Shown here one piece after another: positions 55,155 through 63,717 of a DNA stretch of 64,000 nucleotides. Every line of letters starts with the position of its first letter. The first letter of the stretch is position 1. The stretch lies in the NCBI GenBank assembly GCA_021773335.1, contig JAJFKG010000016.1, positions 62,001 through 126,000 of the forward strand, read 5' to 3'. Both the position numbers and the translations under genes were made by a program. The notes beneath the pieces were generated by a model. The model saw only the letters and a list, made by a program, of their open reading frames with translations. It did no database searches and was not told the origin of the DNA. Source of the stretch: Gammaproteobacteria bacterium. GTDB lineage: Bacteria; Pseudomonadota; Gammaproteobacteria; JAJFKG01.

Positions 55155-56666
55155 ATGCAATTAAAAATTCGTAAATTTCTCTGTGTGATTTTATTACTTT
55201 TCATGAGTAATGTAGCCCTGTGTGCAACAACACAAGCAACTCAAGCTCAAATGTCGCAAACACCCGTAACGGCTCCAGTTCAGCCTAGTACGCAGACTAT
55301 GGAAGCAACAACGACAGAGCAAGCACCCGTAGTTAAGCAAACCCCTTTTAACAATGCTACAGCCGTAACAAACTCTACCCAATCAGCTTCCCCCCAGAAA
55401 ATAGCTAACACACAAACTCAAAAAGCGACTAGGCCCAAGGCAGCTCCGATAGTACCGCTCGATCGTATCGTTGCGATCGTTAATAACAATGTCATTACCG
55501 AATCGCAGCTAGAGCAGCGTATCCTTCTTATCAAAGAACAAATGGAACGCGGCAATGTCCCTATCCCTAGTAATAAAGTTTTACGACACCAAGTCTTACA
55601 ACGTATGATTGATGGTTCATTACAACTACAAATCGCCGATCGCTTAAAATTAAAAGTTGACAATGCTACTCTCAACAAGGCAATAGCCAGTATCGCTCAA
55701 CAAAACAAAATGAGTATTAGTGCCTTTAAAAAAGCACTCGAAAGTGACGGCATACGCTATTCAGATTTTCGCAAAGAAATCCGCGACGAAATACTCATTA
55801 GTCGTGCCCAACAGCGTGCTGTTGAGCCGCATATAAAAGTAACTCCGCAAGAAGTGAATACCTTTTTAAAAACCTACAAAAGCCAAGAAAATAAAAACCA
55901 AGGGTACCACTTACGTGACATCTTAATAACCTTACCGGACTCACCCAGCCCAGATGAAGTTAAAACAGCACGCCAACAAGCACAATCACTGATGACACAA
56001 TTGAAAAACGGTGCCAATTTCCAAAAACTGGCGGTTTCGGAATCTAGCGGTCAAGAAGCATTACAAGGGGGTGACTTAGGTTGGCGCAATATCGCCAGAC
56101 TGCCCTCTGTGTTTGCAGACAAAGTCGCAAAAATGAAACCAGGACAAGTCGCAGGCCCTATCCGTACAGCCAACGGTTTTCACATTATCAAGCTAGTTGG
56201 GGTACGCAATAATGTTAAACATCACATTATTACTCAAACCAAAGTGCGCCATATTCTAATGCGCCCTGATGCTGTTACCAGTAACCAACAAGTTAAACAA
56301 AAACTGGAAAAAATCCGTCAACAAATTGAAAATGGTGCCAGCTACTCCGCAATGGCGAAGAAATATTCCGAAGATCCTGGCAGTGCGACAAGTGGCGGTG
56401 ATCTGGGTTGGGTAGATCCAGGTGATTTAGTACCACCATTTGAAGCTGCTATGAATAAATTACCTATTGGTAAAGTCAGCCAACCTGTACATAGTCAATT
56501 TGGTTGGCATTTAATCCAAGTATTACATCGCCGCAAAAAAGATGTGACAAAAACGTACCAAAAGGAACAAATCGAAAAGTTCATTACTAAACGTAAATTT
56601 GACGAAGCGATTAACGCTTGGATAAAACAGTTACGCAGCGAATCCTATATAAAAATATATCAGTAG
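55155..56666 (+). CDS. surA: Periplasmic chaperone/peptidyl-prolyl isomerase SurA
   Basis: A 503-residue precursor. Signal peptide (about 1-24), an unusual Thr/Gln/Ala/Pro-rich stretch to about residue 95, the SurA N-domain (LDRIVAIVNNNVITESQLEQ), then two parvulin domains: first with YHLRDILITLP and GGDLGWRN, second with KVRHILMRPDAV and GGDLGWVDPGDLVPPFE. It escorts unfolded outer-membrane proteins, including LptD encoded just upstream (25-bp gap). About 70 residues longer than the E. coli protein, owing to the linker. Confidence 0.95.
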   Translation: MQLKIRKFLCVILLLFMSNVALCATTQATQAQMSQTPVTAPVQPSTQTMEATTTEQAPVVKQTPFNNATAVTNSTQSASPQKIANTQTQKATRPKAAPIVPLDRIVAIVNNNVITESQLEQRILLIKEQMERGNVPIPSNKVLRHQVLQRMIDGSLQLQIADRLKLKVDNATLNKAIASIAQQNKMSISAFKKALESDGIRYSDFRKEIRDEILISRAQQRAVEPHIKVTPQEVNTFLKTYKSQENKNQGYHLRDILITLPDSPSPDEVKTARQQAQSLMTQLKNGANFQKLAVSESSGQEALQGGDLGWRNIARLPSVFADKVAKMKPGQVAGPIRTANGFHIIKLVGVRNNVKHHIITQTKVRHILMRPDAVTSNQQVKQKLEKIRQQIENGASYSAMAKKYSEDPGSATSGGDLGWVDPGDLVPPFEAAMNKLPIGKVSQPVHSQFGWHLIQVLHRRKKDVTKTYQKEQIEKFITKRKFDEAINAWIKQLRSESYIKIYQ

Positions 56667-56668
56667 CT

Positions 56669-57463
56669 ATGAGTAAAAACCAACACCAAGCACGTAAACG
56701 CTTCGGCCAAAATTTTCTGTGTGATGTCTCTGTCGTTGCTGAAATCATTAAACTGATCAATCCGCAAAACCAAGATCATCTTGTTGAAATTGGGCCCGGC
56801 TTTGGTGCAATCACACAAGAGTTGCTCTCACACTGTCAGCAACTCGATGCCCTAGAGATAGACCGTGATCTTACCAAGCATCTCCAACTTGAATTTTCAC
56901 GACATGATAATTTTATCTTACACAATGCGGATGCCTTACAGGTTGAATTGAACAGCCTAAGGTTAGGACAAGAAAAATTACGTATTGTTGGTAATCTGCC
57001 TTATAATATATCTACACCATTGTTATTTCATTTGCTAAAGCAAATAGACTGTATCAACGACATGCATTTTATGCTGCAAAAAGAAGTAGTCGAACGCATC
57101 GCCGCAACACCCGGCAACAAGAATTATGGACGCCTAAGCCTCATGGTCCAATACCATTGTGCGGCACTCGCACTGTTAGATATCCCTCCAAGTGCCTTTC
57201 AACCAGCGCCCAAGGTTATATCTTCCATCATACGCTTAACGCCGCATGCTCAACTGCCATTTCCCGCCGATGATTTTGCAATATTTAGTCGCGTCGTACA
57301 CGATGCTTTTAACCAACGCCGCAAAACCATTGCTAATAGCCTTAAACATTTAACAGATAAAGCTCAGCTCACCGCCGCTGGCATAGACCCACGTCTGCGG
57401 CCCGAGCAACTAAGCCTAGAGAACTATGTCAGCATTAGTAATTATGTCTCCAATAGCAACTAA
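56669..57463 (+). CDS. rsmA: 16S rRNA dimethyladenosine transferase
   Basis: A 264-residue methyltransferase that dimethylates A1518 and A1519 of 16S rRNA. RKRFGQNFLCD at the N-terminus, SAM-binding LVEIGPGFGAITQELL, the catalytic NLPYNISTPLLFHLL (about 114), and RRKTIANSLKHL. ATG 56669 was chosen because MSKNQHQARKRFGQNFL is the family start; it is 2 bp after the surA stop. The E. coli neighbour pdxA is absent, as in some relatives. Confidence 0.96.
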   Translation: MSKNQHQARKRFGQNFLCDVSVVAEIIKLINPQNQDHLVEIGPGFGAITQELLSHCQQLDALEIDRDLTKHLQLEFSRHDNFILHNADALQVELNSLRLGQEKLRIVGNLPYNISTPLLFHLLKQIDCINDMHFMLQKEVVERIAATPGNKNYGRLSLMVQYHCAALALLDIPPSAFQPAPKVISSIIRLTPHAQLPFPADDFAIFSRVVHDAFNQRRKTIANSLKHLTDKAQLTAAGIDPRLRPEQLSLENYVSISNYVSNSN

Positions 57464-57742
57464 CTAACTTATTGAATTTCAATAAAATATCCTTGTAGTC
57501 GTCTAAAATATGGACAATCCTGCTAAAATAAGCGATAATGGTCTGATTTTAAAAGGTGTAGGCATCATCAACAATTGACTTGTGTTCGAGCAACGGCAGT
57601 AGTTTTTACCGATGAAATTGATTATGCTTAGCGACTAATTATGCTATGGCGAGATGCGTGTATAGCTTAACTTATGTACTGACAAAAGGGAGCGCCAACA
57701 GCGCAATGGTAGAGTTAAACCATGACATTACAGGGATAAAGT
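57464..57742. other. Intergenic region before the TraI-like gene
   Basis: This 279-bp AT-rich stretch carries no convincing gene. AGGGA lies 8 nt before the next start codon. No clear terminator for rsmA or clear promoter for the TraI-like gene was found; the ORF starting at 57646 has no family resemblance. Confidence 0.4.
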
Positions 57743-59179
57743 ATGTTTCACAGTATGCAGCGCATATTAAGCGAACGCCAACAACTTCAACCGCAGAAAC
57801 CGATGTATCAACAGAAATTTTCTCCAATACACAAAGCAAATGAACTACTCAGTGGTGAGCAGCATCGAGTAACTATTGCAGAAATAAAACGCCTGTTGAA
57901 CGCCCCTGAAGCTGCCTATCAGGAACTTTGCGTTGAGCTTATGCATAACTGTGCTGAATTTTTGCAAAAGCTACCAGCCGCTAAAGATGGTAAATTTGGC
58001 TACCCAGGTGGTTGGGTCGATTTTGCTTTAGCCCGCGCCAATGCCTCACTTAAATTATTCCAACAATATCTCCATACTGGTGAAGCCCCTGGCTATATTG
58101 CCAACGAGCCAGAACTATGGACATACGCTATTTTTAGCGCCGCATTATTGCTTGATATCGGTAAACTCACTACCGGGTATGAAATTCACCTATTTGACCA
58201 CGAACACAACAGCCTCGGGCTCTGGGAGCCATGCAGAGGCCCCATGGAAAAACAAAAAGCACACTTTTATCAATCATCCTTTAAAATCGACAATCAACCT
58301 GGCTTACGCCAGTACGCAACCGTCTTGCTCGCACGCCAACTCATGCCGAGCATTGGCTTTGAATGGCTGGCATCGGATAGCTTAGCATTTCATTATTGGT
58401 TAGCAACGCTCAATGGTGAACAAGTCGGTGGCAGCGCCTCTGGTAGTGGTGGGCCAAGTGCAATCATGCCCGACGCTGTTTCTCGGGTATTACAAACACT
58501 CTCGCCACACGCACAACAACAACAGCAAACGGCAACTTCTTTCTTTAATAAAATGCTCGAACAAGAGCATAAAGAGGCAACAGCGCGTGATGCTGAAAAA
58601 ACTGCTGACAAAGATAACGAAGCCAACGCGACCGAAAGCGAAACGAGTGAAGCTAAAGCAGAAACAAGCCCTGATCAAAAGATCGGTGCTGAATTCATCG
58701 AATGGTTGCGTCTTGGCATAGCGAATGAAGTTTTCTCAGTCAACGGCGCTGAATCTCTCGTCCATATGGTACGTGAAGGTGCTCTATTATCGACGCGCTT
58801 GTTTTTTGATTTCGCGGCACAACGTGGCGTCAATCCGCAATCTGTATTCAATGCATTCAATCAAATCAACTTAGGTAATGCCCAAGCTAGCGCAATCCGC
58901 GGCTTACAAATCCAACAATTTGCTGCATTAACAGGCCCTCTAGCAAATCTCACGCTAGAAGGTATTATCATGACAAATCCACAGCGCCTGTATTCAACTC
59001 AAACACCAGTACTTAGTCAAAATGTGAAATTAACCTCTAGCATTATCGCACGCGTACCCAACAACCCCGATATAGTGCGCCAACGAGTGCAACAAAACCG
59101 CTGGCCCGGCGCAGCCAAAGCAACACCACCACCATCTTATAATCCATCTTCAACGCCCGGCTCAGGCGGTGGTAGATAG
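57743..59179 (+). CDS. TraI_2-like (conjugation-type) domain protein, chromosomal
   Basis: A 478-residue protein. Residues about 20-245 fit the TraI_2 domain of ICE/plasmid relaxase-associated proteins: LMHNCAEFLQKLPAAKDG, PGGWVDFALARANASLKLFQ, LLLDIGKLTTGYEIHLFD. A Gln/Glu/Ala-rich low-complexity linker spans about 255-310. A second domain, IGAEFIEWLRLGIANEVFSV, then SLVHMVREGALLST, matches the TraI_2 C-terminal (DUF1528-type) domain. In the active family an HD pair reads LLHDIGK; here the H is L (LLLDIGK), and the usual H of GGLLDHS is missing. No other transfer genes are near, so it looks like a recruited, probably non-catalytic, version. A Pro/Gly/Ser tail ends the protein. It overlaps the convergent hydrolase by 18 bp. 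Confidence 0.7.
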   Translation: MFHSMQRILSERQQLQPQKPMYQQKFSPIHKANELLSGEQHRVTIAEIKRLLNAPEAAYQELCVELMHNCAEFLQKLPAAKDGKFGYPGGWVDFALARANASLKLFQQYLHTGEAPGYIANEPELWTYAIFSAALLLDIGKLTTGYEIHLFDHEHNSLGLWEPCRGPMEKQKAHFYQSSFKIDNQPGLRQYATVLLARQLMPSIGFEWLASDSLAFHYWLATLNGEQVGGSASGSGGPSAIMPDAVSRVLQTLSPHAQQQQQTATSFFNKMLEQEHKEATARDAEKTADKDNEANATESETSEAKAETSPDQKIGAEFIEWLRLGIANEVFSVNGAESLVHMVREGALLSTRLFFDFAAQRGVNPQSVFNAFNQINLGNAQASAIRGLQIQQFAALTGPLANLTLEGIIMTNPQRLYSTQTPVLSQNVKLTSSIIARVPNNPDIVRQRVQQNRWPGAAKATPPPSYNPSSTPGSGGGR

Positions 59180-60019
59180 CAAGCCCTCTATTATTTCAGC
59201 GAAATAGTTACGTATTAAAGAATGGTGACCCTGCCCTTTTATAACGTTCAATTTACTGTTTTTAATCGATGTGGAATAAACGTGTGCGTGTGATATTGGT
59301 GCTTGTTTATCAGATTCACCATACCAAATACTCACGGGGCATTGAATATCACTTAGCTTAAAACCCCAAGGCTTAAACAGAAGCTTCATCTCATAAGCAG
59401 GTCCATTGATACCTTGATTAAATGCTTCTAAGGTTGCTTTAACGATTTGTTTTTTTATCGCCTCATTTTCAAACAAAGCATAATCTTCATCGGGGAGCTG
59501 CTTTTTTAATTGCTTCTGCATTTCTTTGGGATTTAACAACAGCTTGTGGGTTGCTTTCATCATTGGCCCTGTTAACGCAGGAATATTACTTAGTAAGAAG
59601 CTCACTAATTTTTGCGGAAACGGCATTCCCTTTTTAAAATTTCCATGGTCACAGGGCGCCATGCCTGATACGAATGCTGCAGAGCTTACTTTACTTTTCA
59701 ATTGACTTGCGCAAGCAGCAGCAAAAGGTACACCACCGGAATGGGCAATAATAGAAAAACTGCTAATGCCTAATTTATCCGTAATCTCATCGACATCACT
59801 TGCCCAAGATAACAGACTACCCTCTTTATTAAACTCTGAAAGTCCCATGCCAGGGCGATCAATACCAATGAGGCGACATGCGACATCCTGCGCTCGTGCA
59901 TCAAAGTTTTCCGCTTCCAAACGGCTACCAGGAAATCCATGGAAATATAAAACGGGTTTACCCTCACCGGCACCATACTCACTGATACCAACCTTTCTTT
60001 TACAATCTAATGTAAGCAT
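59162..60019 (-). CDS. Alpha/beta-fold hydrolase
   Basis: A 285-residue hydrolase. VLYFHGFPGSRLEA is the oxyanion-hole HG motif, IGIDRPGMGLSEF follows, and the nucleophile elbow is IAHSGGVPFA (about residue 103), a GxSxG-like site reading AHSGG. The acid and base are in YGESDKQAP and GQGHHSLI near the C-terminus. ATG 60019 was preferred to 60055 because GGAG lies 9 nt before it. Substrate unknown. Its 3' end overlaps the convergent TraI-like gene. Confidence 0.85.
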   Translation of the reverse strand: MLTLDCKRKVGISEYGAGEGKPVLYFHGFPGSRLEAENFDARAQDVACRLIGIDRPGMGLSEFNKEGSLLSWASDVDEITDKLGISSFSIIAHSGGVPFAAACASQLKSKVSSAAFVSGMAPCDHGNFKKGMPFPQKLVSFLLSNIPALTGPMMKATHKLLLNPKEMQKQLKKQLPDEDYALFENEAIKKQIVKATLEAFNQGINGPAYEMKLLFKPWGFKLSDIQCPVSIWYGESDKQAPISHAHVYSTSIKNSKLNVIKGQGHHSLIRNYFAEIIEGLLSTTA

Positions 60020-60136
60020 TTGGGAAACTCCACATACAAGACCAAGGACAACCATTTTACATCCGTGGATTGGCTTTTACACCAATAGAAAAATTTTCTC
60101 TATAATTCATACGATTAGCTTTTAAGAGTCACGCTG

Positions 60137-60184
60137 TTTACATTAATATAACGTCTTGCGTTATATAACGCCGCGTGTTATACT
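60137..60184 (+). promoter_or_regulatory. higBA promoter region with two overlapping 19-bp operators
   Basis: TATAACG-5-CGTTATA (60147-60165, perfect) and TATAACG-5-TGTTATA (60164-60182, one mismatch) are spaced 17 bp apart. Two promoters are possible: TTTACA (60137-60142) with -10 at 60160-60166, or TTGCGT (60156-60161) with 17-bp spacing to TATACT (60179-60184). The second would start at about the toxin ATG and make a leaderless toxin mRNA. Both are covered by the dyads, as expected for HigA autorepression. Confidence 0.65.
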
Positions 60185-60190
60185 TATCCC

Positions 60191-60472
60191 ATGATAAGGA
60201 ACTTCAAATGCAAAGAAACTGAGTTAATTTGGGAGGGCACCATTTCTCGCAAATTACTACAGGCTATCCAACAGGTTGCGAGAAGAAAGTTAAGAATGCT
60301 CAATAATGCTGGTTCTCTTGAGGATCTGCGCATTCCTCCCAATAACCGATTGGAGACGCTACAAGGAGATCGAAAAGGACAGCATAGCATTCGCATTAAT
60401 CGGCAATGGAGAATTTGCTTTGTGTGGAAAGATGGAATACCTGAAAACATAGAAATTGTTGATTATCACTAA
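60191..60472 (+). CDS. higB: HigB/RelE-type toxin
   Basis: A 93-residue protein of the RelE-superfamily HigB group (Killer-protein fold). MIRNFKCKETELIWEG is the usual N-terminus, followed by ARRKLRMLNNAGSLEDLRIP and HSIRINRQWRICFVWKDG, the basic catalytic strand region. Such toxins cleave mRNA on the ribosome. The antitoxin gene follows after 17 bp, the toxin-first order of higBA. The start codon lies immediately after the promoter/operator dyads. Confidence 0.9.
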   Translation: MIRNFKCKETELIWEGTISRKLLQAIQQVARRKLRMLNNAGSLEDLRIPPNNRLETLQGDRKGQHSIRINRQWRICFVWKDGIPENIEIVDYH

Positions 60473-60489
60473 ATTTATTGGAGACTTTT

Positions 60490-60792
60490 ATGAAAAAATT
60501 AAAAAATGTTCATCCGGGCGAAGTGTTATATGAAGATTTTTTACAGCCACTAAACATAAGCCAAAACAAAATTGCTAAAGCTATGCAGGTGTCCCCTCGA
60601 CGAATTAATGAAATTGTGCATGGGCAAAGAGCAATTACCGCTGATACTGACTTACGCTTATCGCGAGCACTGGGCACAACAGAAGGCTTTTGGTTAGGGT
60701 TACAAGACGATTACGATTTGGAAGAAAGGAAAACACAGATTCGTTCAGAGTTAAAATGTATCGGTAACTTAACTATTGCGGCCCAAGCTTAA
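60490..60792 (+). CDS. higA: HigA-type XRE antitoxin
   Basis: A 100-residue HTH antitoxin. NVHPGEVLYEDFLQPLNISQ (N-terminus of HigA), the HTH QNKIAKAMQVSPRRINEIVHG, and FWLGLQDDYDLEERK are typical. It should neutralise HigB and repress the operon at the upstream dyads. ATG 60490 follows GGAG; an in-frame TTG at 60478 is not used. Confidence 0.92.
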   Translation: MKKLKNVHPGEVLYEDFLQPLNISQNKIAKAMQVSPRRINEIVHGQRAITADTDLRLSRALGTTEGFWLGLQDDYDLEERKTQIRSELKCIGNLTIAAQA

Positions 60793-60917
60793 GAGCGCTT
60801 TTATTCATTTCTCTAATTTTTAATCACACTAGTCAAATGTAGCCGAGATTTACTAATTGTGACCACTGCCGTATACAAATATAAAATAGAACTGTGAGAA
60901 TGCTTACCTTAGTGGAT

Positions 60918-61556
60918 TTAACTGTTTTCTAGCCGCATTACCCGATAAGCGCAGCGTCTTGCACCACTAATGATATGTGATTCACGTTTAAAAACAACAT
61001 CATCCTTTGCAAAAAGATTATTGAACAGTCGTAGTTCAGACAGACAAAACTGTTGACATTTCGTTGCTGCAGCACAAATAGGACAATGATTTTCAATAAA
61101 CAGATAGCTACCATCGCCACAGTCTTCGTATTCAGCCATATAACCTTCGGCATTGCGTATTTGCGTCAGCTGAGCTAATTTTCCCCTCAGTGCTTTGCAA
61201 TTTTTAAGTTTACTCTGATAATCAGCAAATATTTTTTCATCTCGCTGGGAAATGATTTTTTTTAGCCCATTTTTACCGAATGTTTTTTGGATTGAGTCAA
61301 TCAAGCCTATCGTCATATAAGCATGCGTTTCAGGGAAATAATTGTCCGCTTTACCAGTCAGCCGCCAGCTTTTTTTCGGCCTTCCTACGCCCACACTCTG
61401 TTGGAATGACTCAACCAGCAATTCTTTTTGTAAGTTCTGTAAATGTTGCCGTGCCCCCATAGATGTCATTTCTAACATAGTAGCTAACGTATTTGCTGTC
61501 TGAGGTCCCTTTGTTTTTAATAAAAAAAGGATCCGCTCATCATTTTTTTGTTGCAT
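60918..61556 (-). CDS. HTH regulator with C-terminal cysteine cluster (SufR/DeoR-like)
   Basis: A 212-residue regulator. The N-terminal winged helix is ILFLLKTKGPQTANTLATML and GARQHLQNLQKELLVES, with a VGVGRPKKSWRLT wing. The C-terminal part has cysteines in ENHCPICAAATKCQQFCLSE and again in ARRCAYRVMRL, the pattern of the SufR-type iron-sulfur regulators. It probably senses iron-sulfur or redox state. It is divergent from the MFS gene, with a 38-bp dyad between them, so it most likely controls both. Confidence 0.85.
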   Translation of the reverse strand: MQQKNDERILFLLKTKGPQTANTLATMLEMTSMGARQHLQNLQKELLVESFQQSVGVGRPKKSWRLTGKADNYFPETHAYMTIGLIDSIQKTFGKNGLKKIISQRDEKIFADYQSKLKNCKALRGKLAQLTQIRNAEGYMAEYEDCGDGSYLFIENHCPICAAATKCQQFCLSELRLFNNLFAKDDVVFKRESHIISGARRCAYRVMRLENS

Positions 61557-61569
61557 GTTTGAGTCGCCC

Positions 61570-61607
61570 CTGATATTTTATAAAGTAATTGCTTTACATA
61601 TTATCAG
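61570..61607. promoter_or_regulatory. 38-bp imperfect dyad between the regulator and MFS gene
   Basis: Left half 61570-61588 and right half 61589-61607 match as inverted repeats at 15 of 19 positions; the core reads TAAAGTAATTGCTTTA. It lies in the 89-bp gap between the divergent genes, so it is the obvious operator for the SufR-like protein. Confidence 0.7.
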
Positions 61608-61645
61608 TGACAACCAAACCTGTCAATATATAGTTGAGATGCATA

Positions 61646-62896
61646 ATGGTAGTTAAAAAACACCCCTATTATTTGTTGCTTACAGTTGTTTGTCTCAGCA
61701 CTATTGGGGTAGCGATACCATACCCAATCTTCGCGCCCTATTTTTTAACGTTATCTCAAGGAGCACCCCATTTAATAGCGTTATCTTCAGGCAATTGGAT
61801 GAAGATCAGTTTAGGAATAACTCTGGCTGCTTACCCACTAGGGCAGTTTTTTGGGGCGCCAATCATTGGCAAGCTGTCAGACTATTATGGCCGTAAATTA
61901 CTATTACAATATAGTTTATTAGGGGCTGTGCTCGGTTATTTCATAACAAGTCTTTCTATTTTCGCTGGAAATATTTATTTACTGGTTATTTCGAGGTTTA
62001 TTACTGGAATTTTAGAATCAAATTTTGCTGTAGCCCAAGCCTTAATTATTGACAACAGTAAAAATAAAGAAAAAGATTTGGGAGGCTTATCTGCCGTTAC
62101 TTCATTGGGTTATGTTGTGGGACCACTTCTCGGTGGCTTGTTAAGCAACCCCACCATCTCATCTTTATTTAATTATTCTACGCCATTCTATTTTATCAGC
62201 GCACTAAGTTTTGCTTTGTTTCTTTTTATTCGGGTCTTTCTAAAAGAACAGAAAGACCCGAATAAAAAGAAAAAACAAATCCATGCAAATGAAAAGCTAA
62301 CCGAGCAATTGAATTTGTTCAAAATAATGAAAGGCTTGTTTATACAGAGAGAATTAAAATGGCTGTTAGTCAGCGCACTTTGTGTTTACCTTGCAATAAC
62401 CAGTTATTATGAGTTTTATCCCGTTATTTTAACGACAACTTGGCAGATGAATGCGACTGGGATTGCCATTTTAACCACAGTCCTCAGTTTATGTATCAGT
62501 GGTAGCGCCTTATTACTGCCTAATTTTTTAAAGGGAAAAGTTAAACAAAAATTCAGTCTGTGTTCGTTGCTGTCTTGTCTAACAGTGGGCTATTTGCTGT
62601 TATTGTCAACTGACGTCAATGAAATGTATGTTCAATTCGTCGTTGTTGGCATCGCCATTGGTGCAGTATCAACTATTCAAACCGTCCTTATTTCTAACGC
62701 GACAGATGAAAAAAAACAAGGTGAAGTATTGGGTATAGCGAACAGCCTTAGAAATCTAGGAAATGCAATAATGTGTCTGGCTGGTGGCTTTTTAATTGTT
62801 TTTTCAACGCAACTACCCATAATGATTGCTAGTTGTTTTATTCTACTCGGCTTGTTTTTTTATTGGGTTAAAGTAGACTTCCATGCTAATTCATAA
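61646..62896 (+). CDS. MFS transporter
   Basis: A 416-residue major facilitator protein with about 12 hydrophobic segments. GKLSDYYGRKLLL is the cytoplasmic A-motif between segments 2 and 3, and GYVVGPLLGGLL the segment 5 antiporter-type motif. The central loop (KEQKDPNKKKKQIHANEKL) is very lysine-rich and its DNA contains a perfect 13-bp inverted repeat. It is most like drug/metabolite effluxers (TetA/Bcr group). ATG 61646 was preferred to an in-frame TTG at 61634. Probably controlled by the divergent cysteine-rich regulator. Confidence 0.9.
   Translation: MVVKKHPYYLLLTVVCLSTIGVAIPYPIFAPYFLTLSQGAPHLIALSSGNWMKISLGITLAAYPLGQFFGAPIIGKLSDYYGRKLLLQYSLLGAVLGYFITSLSIFAGNIYLLVISRFITGILESNFAVAQALIIDNSKNKEKDLGGLSAVTSLGYVVGPLLGGLLSNPTISSLFNYSTPFYFISALSFALFLFIRVFLKEQKDPNKKKKQIHANEKLTEQLNLFKIMKGLFIQRELKWLLVSALCVYLAITSYYEFYPVILTTTWQMNATGIAILTTVLSLCISGSALLLPNFLKGKVKQKFSLCSLLSCLTVGYLLLLSTDVNEMYVQFVVVGIAIGAVSTIQTVLISNATDEKKQGEVLGIANSLRNLGNAIMCLAGGFLIVFSTQLPIMIASCFILLGLFFYWVKVDFHANS
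62229..62262. repeat. Perfect 13-bp inverted repeat inside the MFS gene
   Basis: TTCGGGTCTTTCT (62229-62241) and AGAAAGACCCGAA (62250-62262) around an 8-nt loop, in codons for the cytoplasmic central loop. No T-tract follows on either strand. Confidence 0.75.
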
Positions 62897-62969
62897 AGGC
62901 AAAGGGGTTCATTTATGTCCCTAGCTTCTAAGTTTTTTTGTGCAGTCCCCTTTTCTAACGCCTTGATAG

Positions 62970-63389
62970 TCAAAAAAATAACGCGGGACTGATGCCAAAA
63001 CGTTTAGATAGGGCTTCAATATGATCTCTCGTCAAACGACGCTCACCATGCAATATTTTAGAAACTAATGATTTTGAACCTATCTCTGGTAAGTCAGCAA
63101 CGCCAAGCTCATGCTGCTCCATTAAGATCTGCAACAGCGCCTCGCTTGCTTTAATGTTAGCAACTCGCTTATTAAATCTTGCAAATTCCTGAGCTGAATC
63201 TTCCCAACGAGCGATTGAGTCGGATAGCACCTTAATAAGAAGTTGATTATGTTCATAATCCTCCATTAAACCATTCATGAGCTCAAGGCTTTGTTCATAT
63301 TCAGCTTTATTTTCAATGTGACTAATAAAACTCGCTGCTTGGAATAATGCATCTGCTTTTTTAACAACCGCAACATAAGCTTTTTTCAT
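62970..63389 (-). CDS. higA: HigA-type antitoxin (COG5499-like)
   Basis: A 139-residue protein. The N-terminal two-thirds is helical (YEQSLELMNGLMEDYEHNQ), and the C-terminus is a short XRE HTH: LVSKILHGERRLTRDHIEAL then FGISPALFF. This is the larger HigA type that pairs with HigB2 toxins. Its ATG directly abuts the toxin stop codon (TAGATG), so translation is coupled. It should repress the module at the palindromes upstream of the toxin. Confidence 0.88.
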   Translation of the reverse strand: MKKAYVAVVKKADALFQAASFISHIENKAEYEQSLELMNGLMEDYEHNQLLIKVLSDSIARWEDSAQEFARFNKRVANIKASEALLQILMEQHELGVADLPEIGSKSLVSKILHGERRLTRDHIEALSKRFGISPALFF

Positions 63390-63701
63390 CTAATTAACCT
63401 CCCGCATGTACTTGTTACATAACTTGTCATATTCAGCATGACTCACAATATGCTTGACGTACATACGATTATCTCTAAATTCAATAAAAGCGATTAATCG
63501 TAGCGTATTTCCACCAATATCAATCACCCACCATTTGTCTTTGTATTTGAAGTTATCTAGTGAAGGAAATACTTTGCGTAACTCCGCTGGCGAACTAAAG
63601 TCACCTTTTCTCAGCACCTTATAAGTATATTCAATTGCTTTAGCGCAATTGGGGTACTTTTTAGTGGCCTCGTTGGATGGCCTACGTGATATTACGTGCA
63701 C
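63390..63701 (-). CDS. higB: HigB2-type toxin (mRNA interferase HigB-like), GTG start
   Basis: A 103-residue RelE-fold toxin. Reading from GTG 63701 gives MHVISRRPSNEATKKYPN, the normal HigB start; GDFSSPAELRKVFPSLDNF, VIDIGGNTLRLIAFIEF and KHIVSHAEYDKL follow in family order. The open frame continues 28 codons upstream but runs back through the promoter and operators. AAGAGA lies 6 nt before the GTG. It is the first gene of a higBA pair read on the minus strand. Confidence 0.9.
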   Translation of the reverse strand: MHVISRRPSNEATKKYPNCAKAIEYTYKVLRKGDFSSPAELRKVFPSLDNFKYKDKWWVIDIGGNTLRLIAFIEFRDNRMYVKHIVSHAEYDKLCNKYMREVN

Positions 63702-63717
63702 GGAAATCTCTTCACTT

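Noticed and set aside
57646..57843. 65-codon frame overlapping the TraI-like start
   Set aside because: Translation has no resemblance to known proteins and the overlapping TraI-like frame has a clear ribosome site.
62901..62954. AAAGGGG/CCCCTTT pair after the MFS gene as a terminator
   Set aside because: The loop is about 40 nt, too wide for a normal rho-independent terminator.
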